Below are positions 17,412-25,838 of a stretch of DNA of 64,000 nt, piece by piece. Source of the stretch: Saprospiraceae bacterium (GTDB lineage Bacteria > Bacteroidota > Bacteroidia > Chitinophagales > Saprospiraceae); contig JADJGA010000011.1 in assembly GCA_016708265.1 (NCBI GenBank), forward strand, positions 682,001 through 746,000, written 5' to 3'. The notes under the pieces were generated by a model that did not search any database, was not told where the DNA came from, and worked only from the letters and a program-made list of their open reading frames with translations. A program made the translations under genes and the position numbers. Position 1 is the first letter of the stretch. Each line of letters starts with the position of its first letter.

Positions 17412-17419
17412 TATTTTTG
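17412..17419 (+). promoter_or_regulatory. Bacteroidota -7 element for the beta-helix lipoprotein gene
   Basis: TATTTTTG followed by CA. It lies inside the longest possible reading frame (from 17373) but 41 bp before the ATG at 17460, which supports the later start. Confidence 0.45.
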
Positions 17420-17459
17420 CAAATTGATCAGGAACACATCACCGGAAAAACAAGAAAGG

Positions 17460-18920
17460 ATGGTTAGATTACATTGGGTATTTATTTTAATTTTGTTGGC
17501 AATAACTTTAATATCAAGCTGTTATAAGGAGGAATTTTATGAAGGCAGCGACATTGAACTACGGTTTTCAAGCGATACACTGACCTTTGATACTGTGTTT
17601 ACATCAAGGGGTTCTGCAACAAGAATTTTAAAGGTTTATAATGATAAAGACAAAGCTATCCAAATTTCTGAGATCAGAATAGCTACAAACAAGAATAATC
17701 AGTTCAGACTCAACATTGACGGAACAAGTTCCAACACAGTTAAAGATGTTGAGATTGGGCCAAAGGATTCTATCTATATTTTTGCTGAGACCCATATTAA
17801 TCCTGATGATCCTTTGTCTGTCAGTCCGTTTATTGTCACAGACAGCTTAATGTTCAAAACCAATGAAAATGAGCAAAAAGTAATACTTCAGGCTTGGGGT
17901 CAAAATGCTAATTATATCAATACAAGTGAAATCGGAAAATTATCCTGCAACCTTGGAGAAATAGTGTGGGATGACCCTAAGCCTTACATAATATATGGTA
18001 TACTTAGAATAGACAGTTGTACACTTACATTGCCTCCCGGAACGAAGGTTTTTATGCATGGAGGGATCAATAAAGACAGTGAAGGGAACTTTTATTATGA
18101 TGGCAACATATATGTTTATAAAAAAGGCAGATTAAATATTGAAGGTTCAGCTGAAAAACCTGTCATCATCCAGACTGACAGGCTTGAAAAGGAATATCAG
18201 GATATAAATGCTCAATGGTATGGAATATTTATCCTTGCTGAAAGCAAGGGAAATAAAATTCAGCATGCAGAGATCAAAAATGCAACTATAGCATTGTATT
18301 TAGATTCACTGGCTACACTGGATTTGAAATATACAAAAATACTTCATGCAGGTGCCTGGGGTCTTTATTCAAGACACGCAACTGTGAATGCTGAAAACTG
18401 TTTGTTTGCTGATATAGGCAGTTACAATGTGATCATAGATTATGGTGGAAATGTGAATATGACATATTGCACTATTTACAATAACAATTCTGATGATGCT
18501 CTAGTACTTAAAAATTACAAGTGTCTTGATAAGAATTGTTCAACAGTAGATCCAAATCCTCTCAATGCTAAACTTACCAATTGCATCATTTACGGGACAA
18601 GCAAGGATGAATTATTATTATCTGACGGATATAAGTCAGACCCGGCTTTTTTTAAATACTCATTTGAAAATTGTCTTGTTCAGGTGCAGGATCTGCTAAA
18701 GCCCAACCAATTCCCGTATTTTTTCGATAATTGTACATCATGCCTTAATGGTCAGGGTGATAAAGACCTGTTTCTTAATATTGAAAAATATGATTACAGG
18801 CCTGATACAATGGCAATAGTGATAGACAAAGGTAAATACGTCTCAGGGATAACCCGGGATATAGATTTCAATTTTAGGGATGCTGCACCTGATATCGGAT
18901 GCTATGAATTTATTAAATGA
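17460..18920 (+). CDS. Lipoprotein with right-handed beta-helix repeats
   Basis: A 486-residue lipoprotein. I take ATG 17460 (MVRLHWVFILILLAITL, lipobox LISSC) over the longer frame from 17373, because this start begins the signal peptide directly and a promoter element lies between the two. After a beta-sandwich-like N-terminal region (LRFSSDTLTFDTVFTSRGSA) come parallel beta-helix turns (QWYGIFILAESKGNKIQHAE; HAGAWGLYSRHATVNAENC). The pattern is a conserved Bacteroidota lipoprotein of unknown function; the helix suggests polysaccharide or surface binding. Catalytic residues of a lyase are not evident. Confidence 0.8.
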   Translation: MVRLHWVFILILLAITLISSCYKEEFYEGSDIELRFSSDTLTFDTVFTSRGSATRILKVYNDKDKAIQISEIRIATNKNNQFRLNIDGTSSNTVKDVEIGPKDSIYIFAETHINPDDPLSVSPFIVTDSLMFKTNENEQKVILQAWGQNANYINTSEIGKLSCNLGEIVWDDPKPYIIYGILRIDSCTLTLPPGTKVFMHGGINKDSEGNFYYDGNIYVYKKGRLNIEGSAEKPVIIQTDRLEKEYQDINAQWYGIFILAESKGNKIQHAEIKNATIALYLDSLATLDLKYTKILHAGAWGLYSRHATVNAENCLFADIGSYNVIIDYGGNVNMTYCTIYNNNSDDALVLKNYKCLDKNCSTVDPNPLNAKLTNCIIYGTSKDELLLSDGYKSDPAFFKYSFENCLVQVQDLLKPNQFPYFFDNCTSCLNGQGDKDLFLNIEKYDYRPDTMAIVIDKGKYVSGITRDIDFNFRDAAPDIGCYEFIK

Positions 18921-18927
18921 AATACTC

Positions 18928-20109
18928 CTACAAAAAATGAATAGAAATTCTTCTGATTGGGAATATATCATTGTAAACAAAATAAAAGCCGTAGGAATAG
19001 AAAAGTGATTTTAACTGCAGATTATAATAGAGATCAGTGCGGAAACTGAGATTTATATCTTCAGAAATTCTTCTATCATAGGCAATTTTGAAATTTATAA
19101 GTTCTACTTTTGGTACAATGATTTTGTTGTCATAACCAAATGCAGAAAGAAAGATCTCTTCTCCCCGGGGAGCAATAAAAGTTTCTGATCCCCAGTATCC
19201 AATCATGGTTTTCAAAGCATTAAAATCAATATTGCACCTGATATATGAGCCAAAACCATTAGAATAAGGTTGATGAAATTCATCTCCCGGAGGTGGGTTA
19301 GCTCCTGCCTTGTATTTATTGTAATTATATTCCAGCGATACATTTTTCAAATACATCCTGTTGAAATTTTGTTCTTCCGGAGAGGAAATATTTGTATATT
19401 TAAAGCTGATACCTGCCATAGTATTATATAGTGACATTATATTCTCCCTCAATGGTTTGTGTTCATATATCTGACCACCTGCATGAGTCCATGTAAAATG
19501 TAAAGGGAAATTCACAGTCAGTTTACCTGAGATATCAATTTTGGCATTAAAGGCATTGCCCGTTACAAATTCTTCCCTGTAAGGATCATTGCTGAAAATG
19601 AACTTTTCCCAATTTGCCCACAGATCATTTTTAATATATCTGTTTTTGAACAGAAACTGCATTCCGTATTCGACGTTGTCAGTGTAATACCTGTCAAACT
19701 GATAGACCGGTTCGCTCAAATTATGTTCCAGATTGCCATAAAGATGACCGAGAATCATTTCCCAATTTTTTCCGAGTTTTTGTCTTATCCTGAATAGAGG
19801 AATTGCACTGCTGAATTTATTAAGCCCGGAATATTTTTTTAGAAAATAGCCTGCCTGAATTTCTGTTGTTTTAGTAGGTTGATATATCAATTGAGGCTTG
19901 ATAAAAAATCCTATCCCTGTCCATCCGTCGAGGTGATCAAAATACTCATTGTTCTTTACAAAACTGGTAGATTCAAAGCCAAAATTCAGTTTCCGGCTAT
20001 TAGTATCTGATATTTCTGTGTGTGTAAGGAAAATGGAATTGTCCTGGGTCCCGGATTTAAGGTGTAAGATCAGGATTATGAAAGGGATAAATAAATACTT
20101 TTTATGCAT
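18928..20109 (-). CDS. Predicted outer-membrane beta-barrel protein, unknown function
   Basis: A 393-residue secreted protein. The start at 20109 (MHKKYLFIPFIILILHLKSG) opens with a signal peptide; the longer frame from 20169 adds 20 residues that are not signal-like. The rest alternates aromatic and polar residues (FFIKPQLIYQPTKTTEIQAG; YLKNVSLEYNYNKYKAG) and ends in an aromatic/hydrophobic strand (RRISIHFL), as expected of an outer-membrane barrel. I do not recognise the family. It converges on the lipoprotein gene (7-bp gap). Confidence 0.65.
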   Translation of the reverse strand: MHKKYLFIPFIILILHLKSGTQDNSIFLTHTEISDTNSRKLNFGFESTSFVKNNEYFDHLDGWTGIGFFIKPQLIYQPTKTTEIQAGYFLKKYSGLNKFSSAIPLFRIRQKLGKNWEMILGHLYGNLEHNLSEPVYQFDRYYTDNVEYGMQFLFKNRYIKNDLWANWEKFIFSNDPYREEFVTGNAFNAKIDISGKLTVNFPLHFTWTHAGGQIYEHKPLRENIMSLYNTMAGISFKYTNISSPEEQNFNRMYLKNVSLEYNYNKYKAGANPPPGDEFHQPYSNGFGSYIRCNIDFNALKTMIGYWGSETFIAPRGEEIFLSAFGYDNKIIVPKVELINFKIAYDRRISEDINLSFRTDLYYNLQLKSLFYSYGFYFVYNDIFPIRRISIHFL

Positions 20110-20263
20110 TGATATATAATCGACATTATTAATATTATTCACAAAAATATAAAAAACTATTAAATCCACCCAATATAGTTGTTAGATTTAAATACGAAAG
20201 TCTGTAATGAGAATTGACCGGATTTATGATTATCTCATTACTATAAATAGAAGTTATAATGGT

Positions 20264-21262
20264 TTATCTGGTGGTTTCCTTTTCTATAAGACACATAGGA
20301 ATTAATAAGCTGATAGCATCTTGTTGTTGTTGTGAAAGTTTATCAAATTTTAAACCGAAATAATCAATAGATTTTTCGTCTCTGGCTTTGCTATATGCAG
20401 TTTTTAAAAGTTCAAATGCTTTTATATATGTATCGTACCTGGTACTTCTTTCGTTGCTCAATGAAATCACAAGTTGTGATTGATAGCAGTCACCGATAAG
20501 ATCAATACGGACAGGTTTAAGTTCAGGCATTGAAGTATCTTTTGGATCACTTTTAATGTATTTTATAATAATTGTAACTAAACTGTCAATATATATTTTC
20601 CTCCCATTAAGCGTACAAGTATCATTATTTTCACTTACATGAACTATCAATAGATTTCTGCTTTCTATGTTGAGAGGCAATTTATCTTCTGACCATGGGG
20701 GGAGTTTTATTTCACTCTCTTTGTTTGAATTAACAGCTGCAGTTAAAATAAAAAGAGTTGTCATTTTGTAAAATTCATTTTCAAAATCATCTGGCTCCAA
20801 AATTTTAAGTGTGGAGGAAGAAATATCTTCAAGATCAAAATTGCCGGATTTTTTTAATGAATCAACCATAGTATTCAATAAAAATATCTTTGAGTATTTA
20901 TAACTACTGCTATTTTGGAATGTCTTGCAGAGTTCTTTGCATTTTACAAATCTTTCATCATCTATTTTAATATTCGCCGATTTTAATGAATCAAAAACCG
21001 AAGACTGCAATCTGAAGTTGTATTCTTCCATTCTATTTAAATTGCTGAATGACAGGTAATAGCTTTCGCCACTTTTGTCTGCCAAAATACCATTTTTTAT
21101 ACATTGATCTTCTAGTTCTGATAATCCTTTTTTAAAATCAACTCCCATATCATCTAAGGTTCCTATTAAACAGTCGAAAACCCTGTTCTCGAAATGGAAA
21201 TCCTGTGCAAAAGACGAATTTAATGCTAATAACATAAGGGATATAAGCCTGAATTGTCGCAT
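20264..21262 (-). CDS. Secreted protein with C-terminal ExbD-like domain
   Basis: A 332-residue protein with a cleavable signal peptide (about 1-19, ending SSFAQ). Residues ~20-195 are helical and unrecognised. The last ~130 residues resemble the periplasmic domain of Bacteroidota ExbD/TolR proteins: a strand LLIVHVSENNDTCTLNGRKI, then VVISLSNERSTRYDTYI by analogy (here LVISLSNERSTRYDTYIKAF) and a helical end YFGLKFDKLSQQQQDAI. The usual ExbD transmembrane helix is not next to it, and no exbB/tonB genes are adjacent. The ExbD link is by eye and moderate. It could be a decoy or adaptor for a TonB/Tol-type motor. Confidence 0.6.
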   Translation of the reverse strand: MRQFRLISLMLLALNSSFAQDFHFENRVFDCLIGTLDDMGVDFKKGLSELEDQCIKNGILADKSGESYYLSFSNLNRMEEYNFRLQSSVFDSLKSANIKIDDERFVKCKELCKTFQNSSSYKYSKIFLLNTMVDSLKKSGNFDLEDISSSTLKILEPDDFENEFYKMTTLFILTAAVNSNKESEIKLPPWSEDKLPLNIESRNLLIVHVSENNDTCTLNGRKIYIDSLVTIIIKYIKSDPKDTSMPELKPVRIDLIGDCYQSQLVISLSNERSTRYDTYIKAFELLKTAYSKARDEKSIDYFGLKFDKLSQQQQDAISLLIPMCLIEKETTR

Positions 21263-21480
21263 AAGTCCTATATTAAAAAATGAATTAATTATGTCTCATA
21301 ATATGATGACCTAAGTCAAATATCAGTTTTTAATCTATTTTATTTCAATGTTTATCTGTTTCAGTTTTTGATCATGGATATATTTCCCACTATTAGATGC
21401 ACAGCTGTGAGCATCAACATCAGTATTTAATGGAAGCTCTCCATTTACAAAGATATGCATAAAAATATGTAATAAACAAC

Positions 21481-21533
21481 AGGAAAACCTTTTTATACAG
21501 GAAAAACACCTATATAAAATAGGGGAAAACACC
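21481..21533 (+). promoter_or_regulatory. Three direct repeats of an AGGAAAAc-type motif, candidate operator
   Basis: AGGAAAACC (21481), AGGAAAAACACC (21499) and GGGAAAACACC (21523) lie in tandem immediately before the -33 element. The same arrangement is found upstream of the minus-strand gene at 22868-23209: an identical ATACAGGAAAAAC core, and a second G/A-rich element next to the -33, at the same distance from the promoter within 1 bp. A shared regulator is likely. Confidence 0.5.
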
Positions 21534-21534
21534 C

Positions 21535-21565
21535 TTGTTTTTCTGATAGTATTAGAGTAATTTTG
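21535..21565 (+). promoter_or_regulatory. Bacteroidota promoter (-33 TTG, -7 TAATTTTG)
   Basis: TTG at 21535-21537 and TAATTTTG at 21558-21565 with a 20-bp spacer, close to the consensus TTTG-N19-21-TAnnTTTG. Transcription would begin near 21572, with a short leader to the ATG at 21595. Confidence 0.55.
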
Positions 21566-21594
21566 TAATTTTAACAATTAAAATTTGTAAAATC

Positions 21595-21987
21595 ATGGAA
21601 CGAAAAATTGAAAAAACTATCTCAAAGGAGAAAGCTCAGCAATTGAGCAATAACTTTGATCACTACATTCAAACAATTTCAAAAAACAACAAAATCAATT
21701 ATGCTAATTGTGCCTGGTTCGATATTAATGATCTGGAATTGTACCTTGCATATGCAAAAGTAAAAGCTTATAAAACCGGGGAGAAACTTTCAGGAATAAG
21801 AATTTATTTTGGTAATTATAATAGTAAAGGTAAAAAAGGAGATTTAACAGTTTTTATTTCTCCAACCATTCTTTGCAAAGACATCGAAAAAACCCCACTT
21901 GAAGATAAGGATTTGAATATTGACGCATTGAATTTTGGTAGTGCAGGAGTTCCACCGCGTAAAGCATATCCATATGGTCAAGAATAA
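21595..21987 (+). CDS. Small conserved Bacteroidota protein of unknown function
   Basis: A 130-residue cytosolic protein with no signal peptide. The stretch CAWFDINDLELYLAYAKVKA, then SGIRIYFGNY and LTVFISPT, ending in FGSAGVPPRKAYP, resembles a family of small uncharacterised Bacteroidota proteins. It is followed 8 bp later by a small membrane protein, so the two are co-transcribed. Its promoter carries the repeat motif shared with the gene at 22868. No function can be given. Confidence 0.65.
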   Translation: MERKIEKTISKEKAQQLSNNFDHYIQTISKNNKINYANCAWFDINDLELYLAYAKVKAYKTGEKLSGIRIYFGNYNSKGKKGDLTVFISPTILCKDIEKTPLEDKDLNIDALNFGSAGVPPRKAYPYGQE

Positions 21988-21995
21988 ATATTATT

Positions 21996-22622
21996 ATGAT
22001 ATTTTATGATATAATAATTCATGTCATTCCTTTTATGACATTTATGATCTCTGTTTTTTTTAACAGGAATAAAACTCCTGTTGATACTGTTTTCAGTATA
22101 ATGACAGGATATATTTTCCTGACCGAAGTATTAGGATCTATTGTAGGAAGATATCTACATTTTGATAATTTTTTTTTATATAATTTTTACTGTCTTTTTT
22201 TTCCATTGATAAATTTCAGGATTTTTTCAATGCTTTCAAAATCAGCACCAAGGAAAAAACTGATTAAAACCCTTTCCTTTGTTCTGATTTTGATTTTTAT
22301 TGGTGAAAATATTATATTTAAAAATTTATTTACAGAAATACAGTATCATACATATCTTATATCATTAATATTTTTAATATATATCATATCTGTTCATCTT
22401 CTTGAAATAATGGAATCAGATATAATTCATGATTTTTACCGATCTAAATCTTTTTGGATAAGTACCGGTTTATTGCTTTTCTCAGTCCCTTTTCTACCGA
22501 TGATGATTGCATTTAAATTTATGACCCTCAACTTTGAAATACGTATGGTTGTAACATCTATACTGATAATAGCCATGCATTCATGCTTTATCGTTGCTTC
22601 ACTCAGGACAAAGTACAAATAG
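21996..22622 (+). CDS. Small integral membrane protein, unknown function
   Basis: A 208-residue protein with about six hydrophobic helices (for example FIPFMTFMISVFF-type start, YIFLTEVLGSIVGRYLHFDN, SFVLILIFIGENIIF) and short polar loops. It has no recognisable catalytic or transporter motif. Eight bp downstream of the previous gene, and likely its functional partner. It resembles the small multi-helix membrane proteins that precede sensor kinases in some Bacteroidota, but no kinase follows here. Confidence 0.6.
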   Translation: MIFYDIIIHVIPFMTFMISVFFNRNKTPVDTVFSIMTGYIFLTEVLGSIVGRYLHFDNFFLYNFYCLFFPLINFRIFSMLSKSAPRKKLIKTLSFVLILIFIGENIIFKNLFTEIQYHTYLISLIFLIYIISVHLLEIMESDIIHDFYRSKSFWISTGLLLFSVPFLPMMIAFKFMTLNFEIRMVVTSILIIAMHSCFIVASLRTKYK

Positions 22623-22867
22623 TAATATTGTTGTTCTTTTTCAATAATTGTGATTCGGGTAAGGCTGCTGACATTAAACAGCTAAATGGTATTGTTGTAT
22701 TTTAAGCAAAACGCCAGACCCAGTTTGTCTTACAAGTGTATCATAAATGCATTTCATGCGGATTTGGGATTGGAAGCATTCGAAGGTTTCAGTATTTATT
22801 GATTTCTTCTTTCAGCGTATTGAAAGGGTTTTGAGTGATTTTCAGATTCAGTTGTATAAATACCGGA

Positions 22868-23209
22868 TCAGCTTTTTGCCAGAACGACTGTTCTTTCAAT
22901 TCCGAATTTAGGGATATACATATTCTTAAGGTTCGGTTCAAAATGATCGGCAGTCACTTCCAGGTCGTACCTGTCAACGGCAAATCTTTTTGTTACATAA
23001 GAGTTTGATTTTCTGTCATATTTCAAAGTTGTGGAAACATCGCCTGAGGTGAGTTTGACATTTGCATAGCTAATTGGATGATTGTTGAAATCCTCAACAT
23101 ATATTTTTATCATCTTTTGTCTGCGGTGAATTACAGATTTATTATCCAAAATAGTCATAACGGGCATTTCAAGCCTGGAAGCTGCAACATTTAAATTTAG
23201 TGATTTCAT
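22868..23209 (-). CDS. Small protein with carboxypeptidase-regulatory/prealbumin-like domain
   Basis: A 113-residue protein. The second half (KIYVEDFNNHPISYANVKLT, then YDLEVTADHFEPNLKNMYI) reads like a small beta-sandwich of the carboxypeptidase-regulatory-like/transthyretin fold. It has no signal peptide, which is unusual because such domains are normally exported. It may be a free-standing domain or the surviving N-terminal part of a larger gene; the next 245 bp downstream contain no in-frame continuation that I could see. Its promoter carries the same repeat motif as the 21595 operon, so the two are probably co-regulated. Confidence 0.55.
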   Translation of the reverse strand: MKSLNLNVAASRLEMPVMTILDNKSVIHRRQKMIKIYVEDFNNHPISYANVKLTSGDVSTTLKYDRKSNSYVTKRFAVDRYDLEVTADHFEPNLKNMYIPKFGIERTVVLAKS

Positions 23210-23292
23210 TGTTAATAGTTTTTATTTTTTTTCCTACTCTGATCCGGCTTTTCGGATTCCGCCGATTGATTGTTGTTTTACTTTCAATAATG

Positions 23293-23324
23293 CAAAGTTA
23301 ATCCAAACCATGTACGGAGAACAA
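23293..23324 (-). promoter_or_regulatory. Bacteroidota promoter (-33 TTG, -7 TAACTTTG)
   Basis: On the minus strand TTG (23324-23322) and TAACTTTG (23300-23293) are separated by 21 bp, a good consensus match. It drives the 113-residue protein gene. Confidence 0.55.
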
Positions 23325-23363
23325 GAGGAAAAACACTGTTTCTTTCAGGGGTTTTTCCTGTAT
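23325..23363 (-). promoter_or_regulatory. AGGAAAAAC-type motif block shared with 21.5 kb promoter
   Basis: Read on the minus strand it starts ATACAGGAAAAACCCCTG and is followed by CAGTGTTTTTCCTC just before the -33. The first 13 bases are identical to those at 21495-21507, and the distance to the -33 is 39 versus 40 bp. In this copy the proximal element is inverted relative to the other promoter. Confidence 0.5.
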
Positions 23364-23546
23364 CATAGATGAGATTTTTCCTTAAAATCTTAAAACAAAA
23401 TTAAATTATGGTTAAATCGGAATGAAAGCTAATATATAAAATTTTTAATCTTAATGCAAATCAAGGGTTGGGAAATATAATGACATCATAGTGTCGTGCT
23501 TCTATGACCTTAGTATATGGTTAACATTTTTCTACTTTTCGTTTTT

Positions 23547-24938
23547 TTAATCTTTTCTTATCAAAAGCACTATGTTTTCTATATGATGAGTATGAGGAAA
23601 CATATCCACTGCCTTTGATTTTTTTACCTGGTATTCTTCTTTAAGAATTTGAATATCTCTTGCCTGTGTTGATGGATTACAACTTATGTAAACAATTTTT
23701 ATGGGTGACAGCAGCATGATTGTCTCTGTTACTTCCCTGTCTAAACCAGCCCTTGGCGGGTCAACAATAATGATGTCAGGCTTTTTAAATCCTTCATTTA
23801 ATACTTTCTTTACATCTCCGGCTATGAATTCAACATTTGAAATATTATTCAATTTTGCATTATCCTTAGCATCTTCAATAGCTTCATTGACCACCTCAAT
23901 ACCGACAACACTCTTTACCTTATCTGCGATATACAAAGCTATGCTTCCTATACCCGTATACAGGTCCAAAACATGTTCGTCTCCTTTGAATCCTGCAAAA
24001 TCAACTGCAATATCATACAGTTTCTGTGATTGATATGTATTTGTCTGGAAGAATGATTTTGGTGAAATGATGAAATCTATTGATCCAAGGTTTTCCCTTA
24101 TAAACTTACTACCCGAATAATTAACAACTTCCAGATCCCAGATTGAGTCATTGAATTTTGAATTAATGACGTAATTGAGGCTTGTTATTTCAGGAAACTT
24201 ATTCTTAAGTGACCCAAGCAATAAATCAATTTTTTCTTTGTCAAATTCTGAAAAACTAATAGTCACCATGACTTCCCCTGAATTGGAAGTCCTGATGATC
24301 ATATTCCTCATTAGTCCATTGTGATTCTTCACATCATAATAAGTAAAACTATGTTCTTTGGTCAGTTCGCGGACAAAATCCCTTATTTCATTTGATGGAT
24401 ATTTTTGTAGAAAACACTTTTCTACCTGTATTATTTTCTCAAAATTGCCTGGGGCATGAAATCCAAGAGCATTTCCCTGCTCTACAAAATCATCATTTTC
24501 AATTTCCTCTTTTGTTAACCAGCGTTTGTTCGAAAATGAAAATTCTAGTTTATTTCTGTAAAACTCTGTCAGCTCTGCTCCTTCTATTGGCAGTATTTCT
24601 TCTGTTTCAGTTTTTGCTATTTTCAGCAAAGCATCTTTAACATTTTTCTCTTTGTATTCGAGTTGTTTCTGATAATTCAGATTCTGCCATTTACATCCCC
24701 CGCAATTGCCAAAATGAGAACAAAAAGGTTCAGATCTGAAAGGAGAATTCTTTATAAGTTTATTAACAGAAGCAAGAAAACTTCCTTTCTTTTTCTTAAA
24801 TATAGTTACTTCTGCTATATCTCCCGGAACCAGTCCGTCAACAAATACTACCTTTCCGTTTTCAGTCTTCCCTATTGCCTGACCTTTATCGGCAATATCG
24901 ATCACTTCAATTGTTTCTGTTATCTTTTTGAACCTCAT
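23547..24938 (-). CDS. rlmD: 23S rRNA (uracil-C5)-methyltransferase, RlmD/RumA family
   Basis: A 463-residue SAM-dependent enzyme. A TRAM domain (residues ~5-60) precedes the [4Fe-4S] cluster Cys set Cys73, Cys79, Cys82 and Cys175. The methyltransferase part has the SAM motif VLDLYTGIGSIALYIAD, IIVDPPRAGLD, and the catalytic nucleophile in YISCNPSTQARDIQIL. Family members modify U1939 (RlmD) or related uridines of 23S rRNA or tRNA; the exact uridine cannot be assigned by eye in Bacteroidota. A -7 element lies 24 bp upstream. Confidence 0.88.
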   Translation of the reverse strand: MRFKKITETIEVIDIADKGQAIGKTENGKVVFVDGLVPGDIAEVTIFKKKKGSFLASVNKLIKNSPFRSEPFCSHFGNCGGCKWQNLNYQKQLEYKEKNVKDALLKIAKTETEEILPIEGAELTEFYRNKLEFSFSNKRWLTKEEIENDDFVEQGNALGFHAPGNFEKIIQVEKCFLQKYPSNEIRDFVRELTKEHSFTYYDVKNHNGLMRNMIIRTSNSGEVMVTISFSEFDKEKIDLLLGSLKNKFPEITSLNYVINSKFNDSIWDLEVVNYSGSKFIRENLGSIDFIISPKSFFQTNTYQSQKLYDIAVDFAGFKGDEHVLDLYTGIGSIALYIADKVKSVVGIEVVNEAIEDAKDNAKLNNISNVEFIAGDVKKVLNEGFKKPDIIIVDPPRAGLDREVTETIMLLSPIKIVYISCNPSTQARDIQILKEEYQVKKSKAVDMFPHTHHIENIVLLIRKD

Positions 24939-24962
24939 CTTCTATATCCTTTAAATAAATTG

Positions 24963-24970
24963 CAAACTTA
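24963..24970 (-). promoter_or_regulatory. Bacteroidota -7 element for rlmD-like gene
   Basis: TAAGTTTG on the minus strand, 24 bp before the start codon, fits TAnnTTTG. Confidence 0.4.
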
Positions 24971-25062
24971 AAGCATTTTAGAAGAACTATTGAAATATTC
25001 AGGCAAAGCTTAAAAATTTCATCCGGTTTTTAATTTATTTTTCCATTGCACTCAGAATTTGA

Positions 25063-25070
25063 TATTTTTG
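25063..25070 (+). promoter_or_regulatory. Bacteroidota -7 element for ung
   Basis: TATTTTTG followed by CA, 22 bp before the ung ATG. Confidence 0.45.
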
Positions 25071-25092
25071 CATCGAATAATAATCAGTCAGG

Positions 25093-25767
25093 ATGAATAA
25101 AGATATAGAAATAGAATCAAAATGGAAATCAGTTTTGAAAGATGAGTTTGAAAAGCCTTATTTCGGAGATATAAAGAGCCAGATAATTGCTGATATTAAG
25201 TCCGGAAAAACAATTTTCCCACCCGGGAAACTCATTTTCAATGCATTTAACCTTACTCCTTTTGATAAGGTGAAGGTTGTTATTCTGGGGCAGGATCCCT
25301 ATCACGGTAAGGGTCAGGCGATGGGACTTTGTTTTTCAGTGCCACGGAATATTACTCGTCCGGCATCATTGCTGAATATCTATAAAGAAATGAACAGGGA
25401 TCTGGGTATCCCTATAGCAGAACATGGTGATTTAATTAACTGGGCTGAACAGGGAGTTTTTATGTTGAATGCTATACTGACTGTAATTGAAGGCAAGGCC
25501 GGATCACATGCAAATATAGGCTGGCAGCAGTTTACAGATAATGTTATTAAAAGTATTTCTGATAATAAAAATGGTATTATATTTTTACTATGGGGAAATT
25601 TTGCAAAGAATAAGAAATCACTTATTGACAGTTCAAAACATTTTATCCTTGAATCCGCGCACCCATCTCCTTTGGCAGGAAATGCATTTCAGGGGAATAG
25701 TCATTTTTCAAAAACAAATGAATTGTTGATAAGTCAGGGTCTGGAGCCTATAGACTGGAATGTGTAA
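25093..25767 (+). CDS. ung: Uracil-DNA glycosylase
   Basis: A 224-residue family 1 UDG that removes uracil from DNA. The catalytic motif GQDPYHG is at residues 66-72 with the water-activating Asp68, and the second motif HPSPL starts at His190. FLLWGNFAKNK matches the conserved strand before it. Length is typical. Monocistronic, with its own -7 element upstream and a hairpin directly after the stop. Confidence 0.95.
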   Translation: MNKDIEIESKWKSVLKDEFEKPYFGDIKSQIIADIKSGKTIFPPGKLIFNAFNLTPFDKVKVVILGQDPYHGKGQAMGLCFSVPRNITRPASLLNIYKEMNRDLGIPIAEHGDLINWAEQGVFMLNAILTVIEGKAGSHANIGWQQFTDNVIKSISDNKNGIIFLLWGNFAKNKKSLIDSSKHFILESAHPSPLAGNAFQGNSHFSKTNELLISQGLEPIDWNV

Positions 25768-25769
25768 CA

Positions 25770-25792
25770 TTTCAAAAGTTTTACTTTTGAAA
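25770..25792. terminator. Hairpin after ung, probable (bidirectional) terminator
   Basis: A perfect 10-bp inverted repeat (TTTCAAAAGT / ACTTTTGAAA) with a 3-nt TTT loop starts 2 bp after the ung stop codon. AT-rich, so only moderately stable. It lies between the convergent ung and rpe genes and could serve both. Confidence 0.5.
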
Positions 25793-25838
25793 AGTTTGAA
25801 ATATTAAAATTCAACTTTAAAATCAATTTCAATTTAGT

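Larger units (their letters stand above)
21263..21594. other. 332-bp divergent intergenic region
   Basis: No gene seen. The right part holds three AGGAAAAc-type direct repeats (21481-21533) and a -33/-7 promoter (21535-21565) for the gene at 21595. I see no clear promoter for the minus-strand gene ending its 5' side at 21262. Confidence 0.5.
23210..23546. other. 337-bp intergenic region
   Basis: It contains the promoter (23293-23324, minus) and motif block (23325-23363) for the gene at 22868. The remaining stretch 23364-23546 is AT-rich and shows no gene, RNA or clear terminator. Confidence 0.45.

Noticed and set aside
21335..21577. 80-codon minus-strand ORF in the intergenic region
   Set aside because: It covers the promoter and repeat motifs of the plus-strand gene at 21595 and shows no domain or codon bias of a gene.
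22686..22800. Short plus-strand ATG frame of about 38 codons after the membrane-protein gene
   Set aside because: No similarity or signal that I recognise, and no promoter; likely chance.
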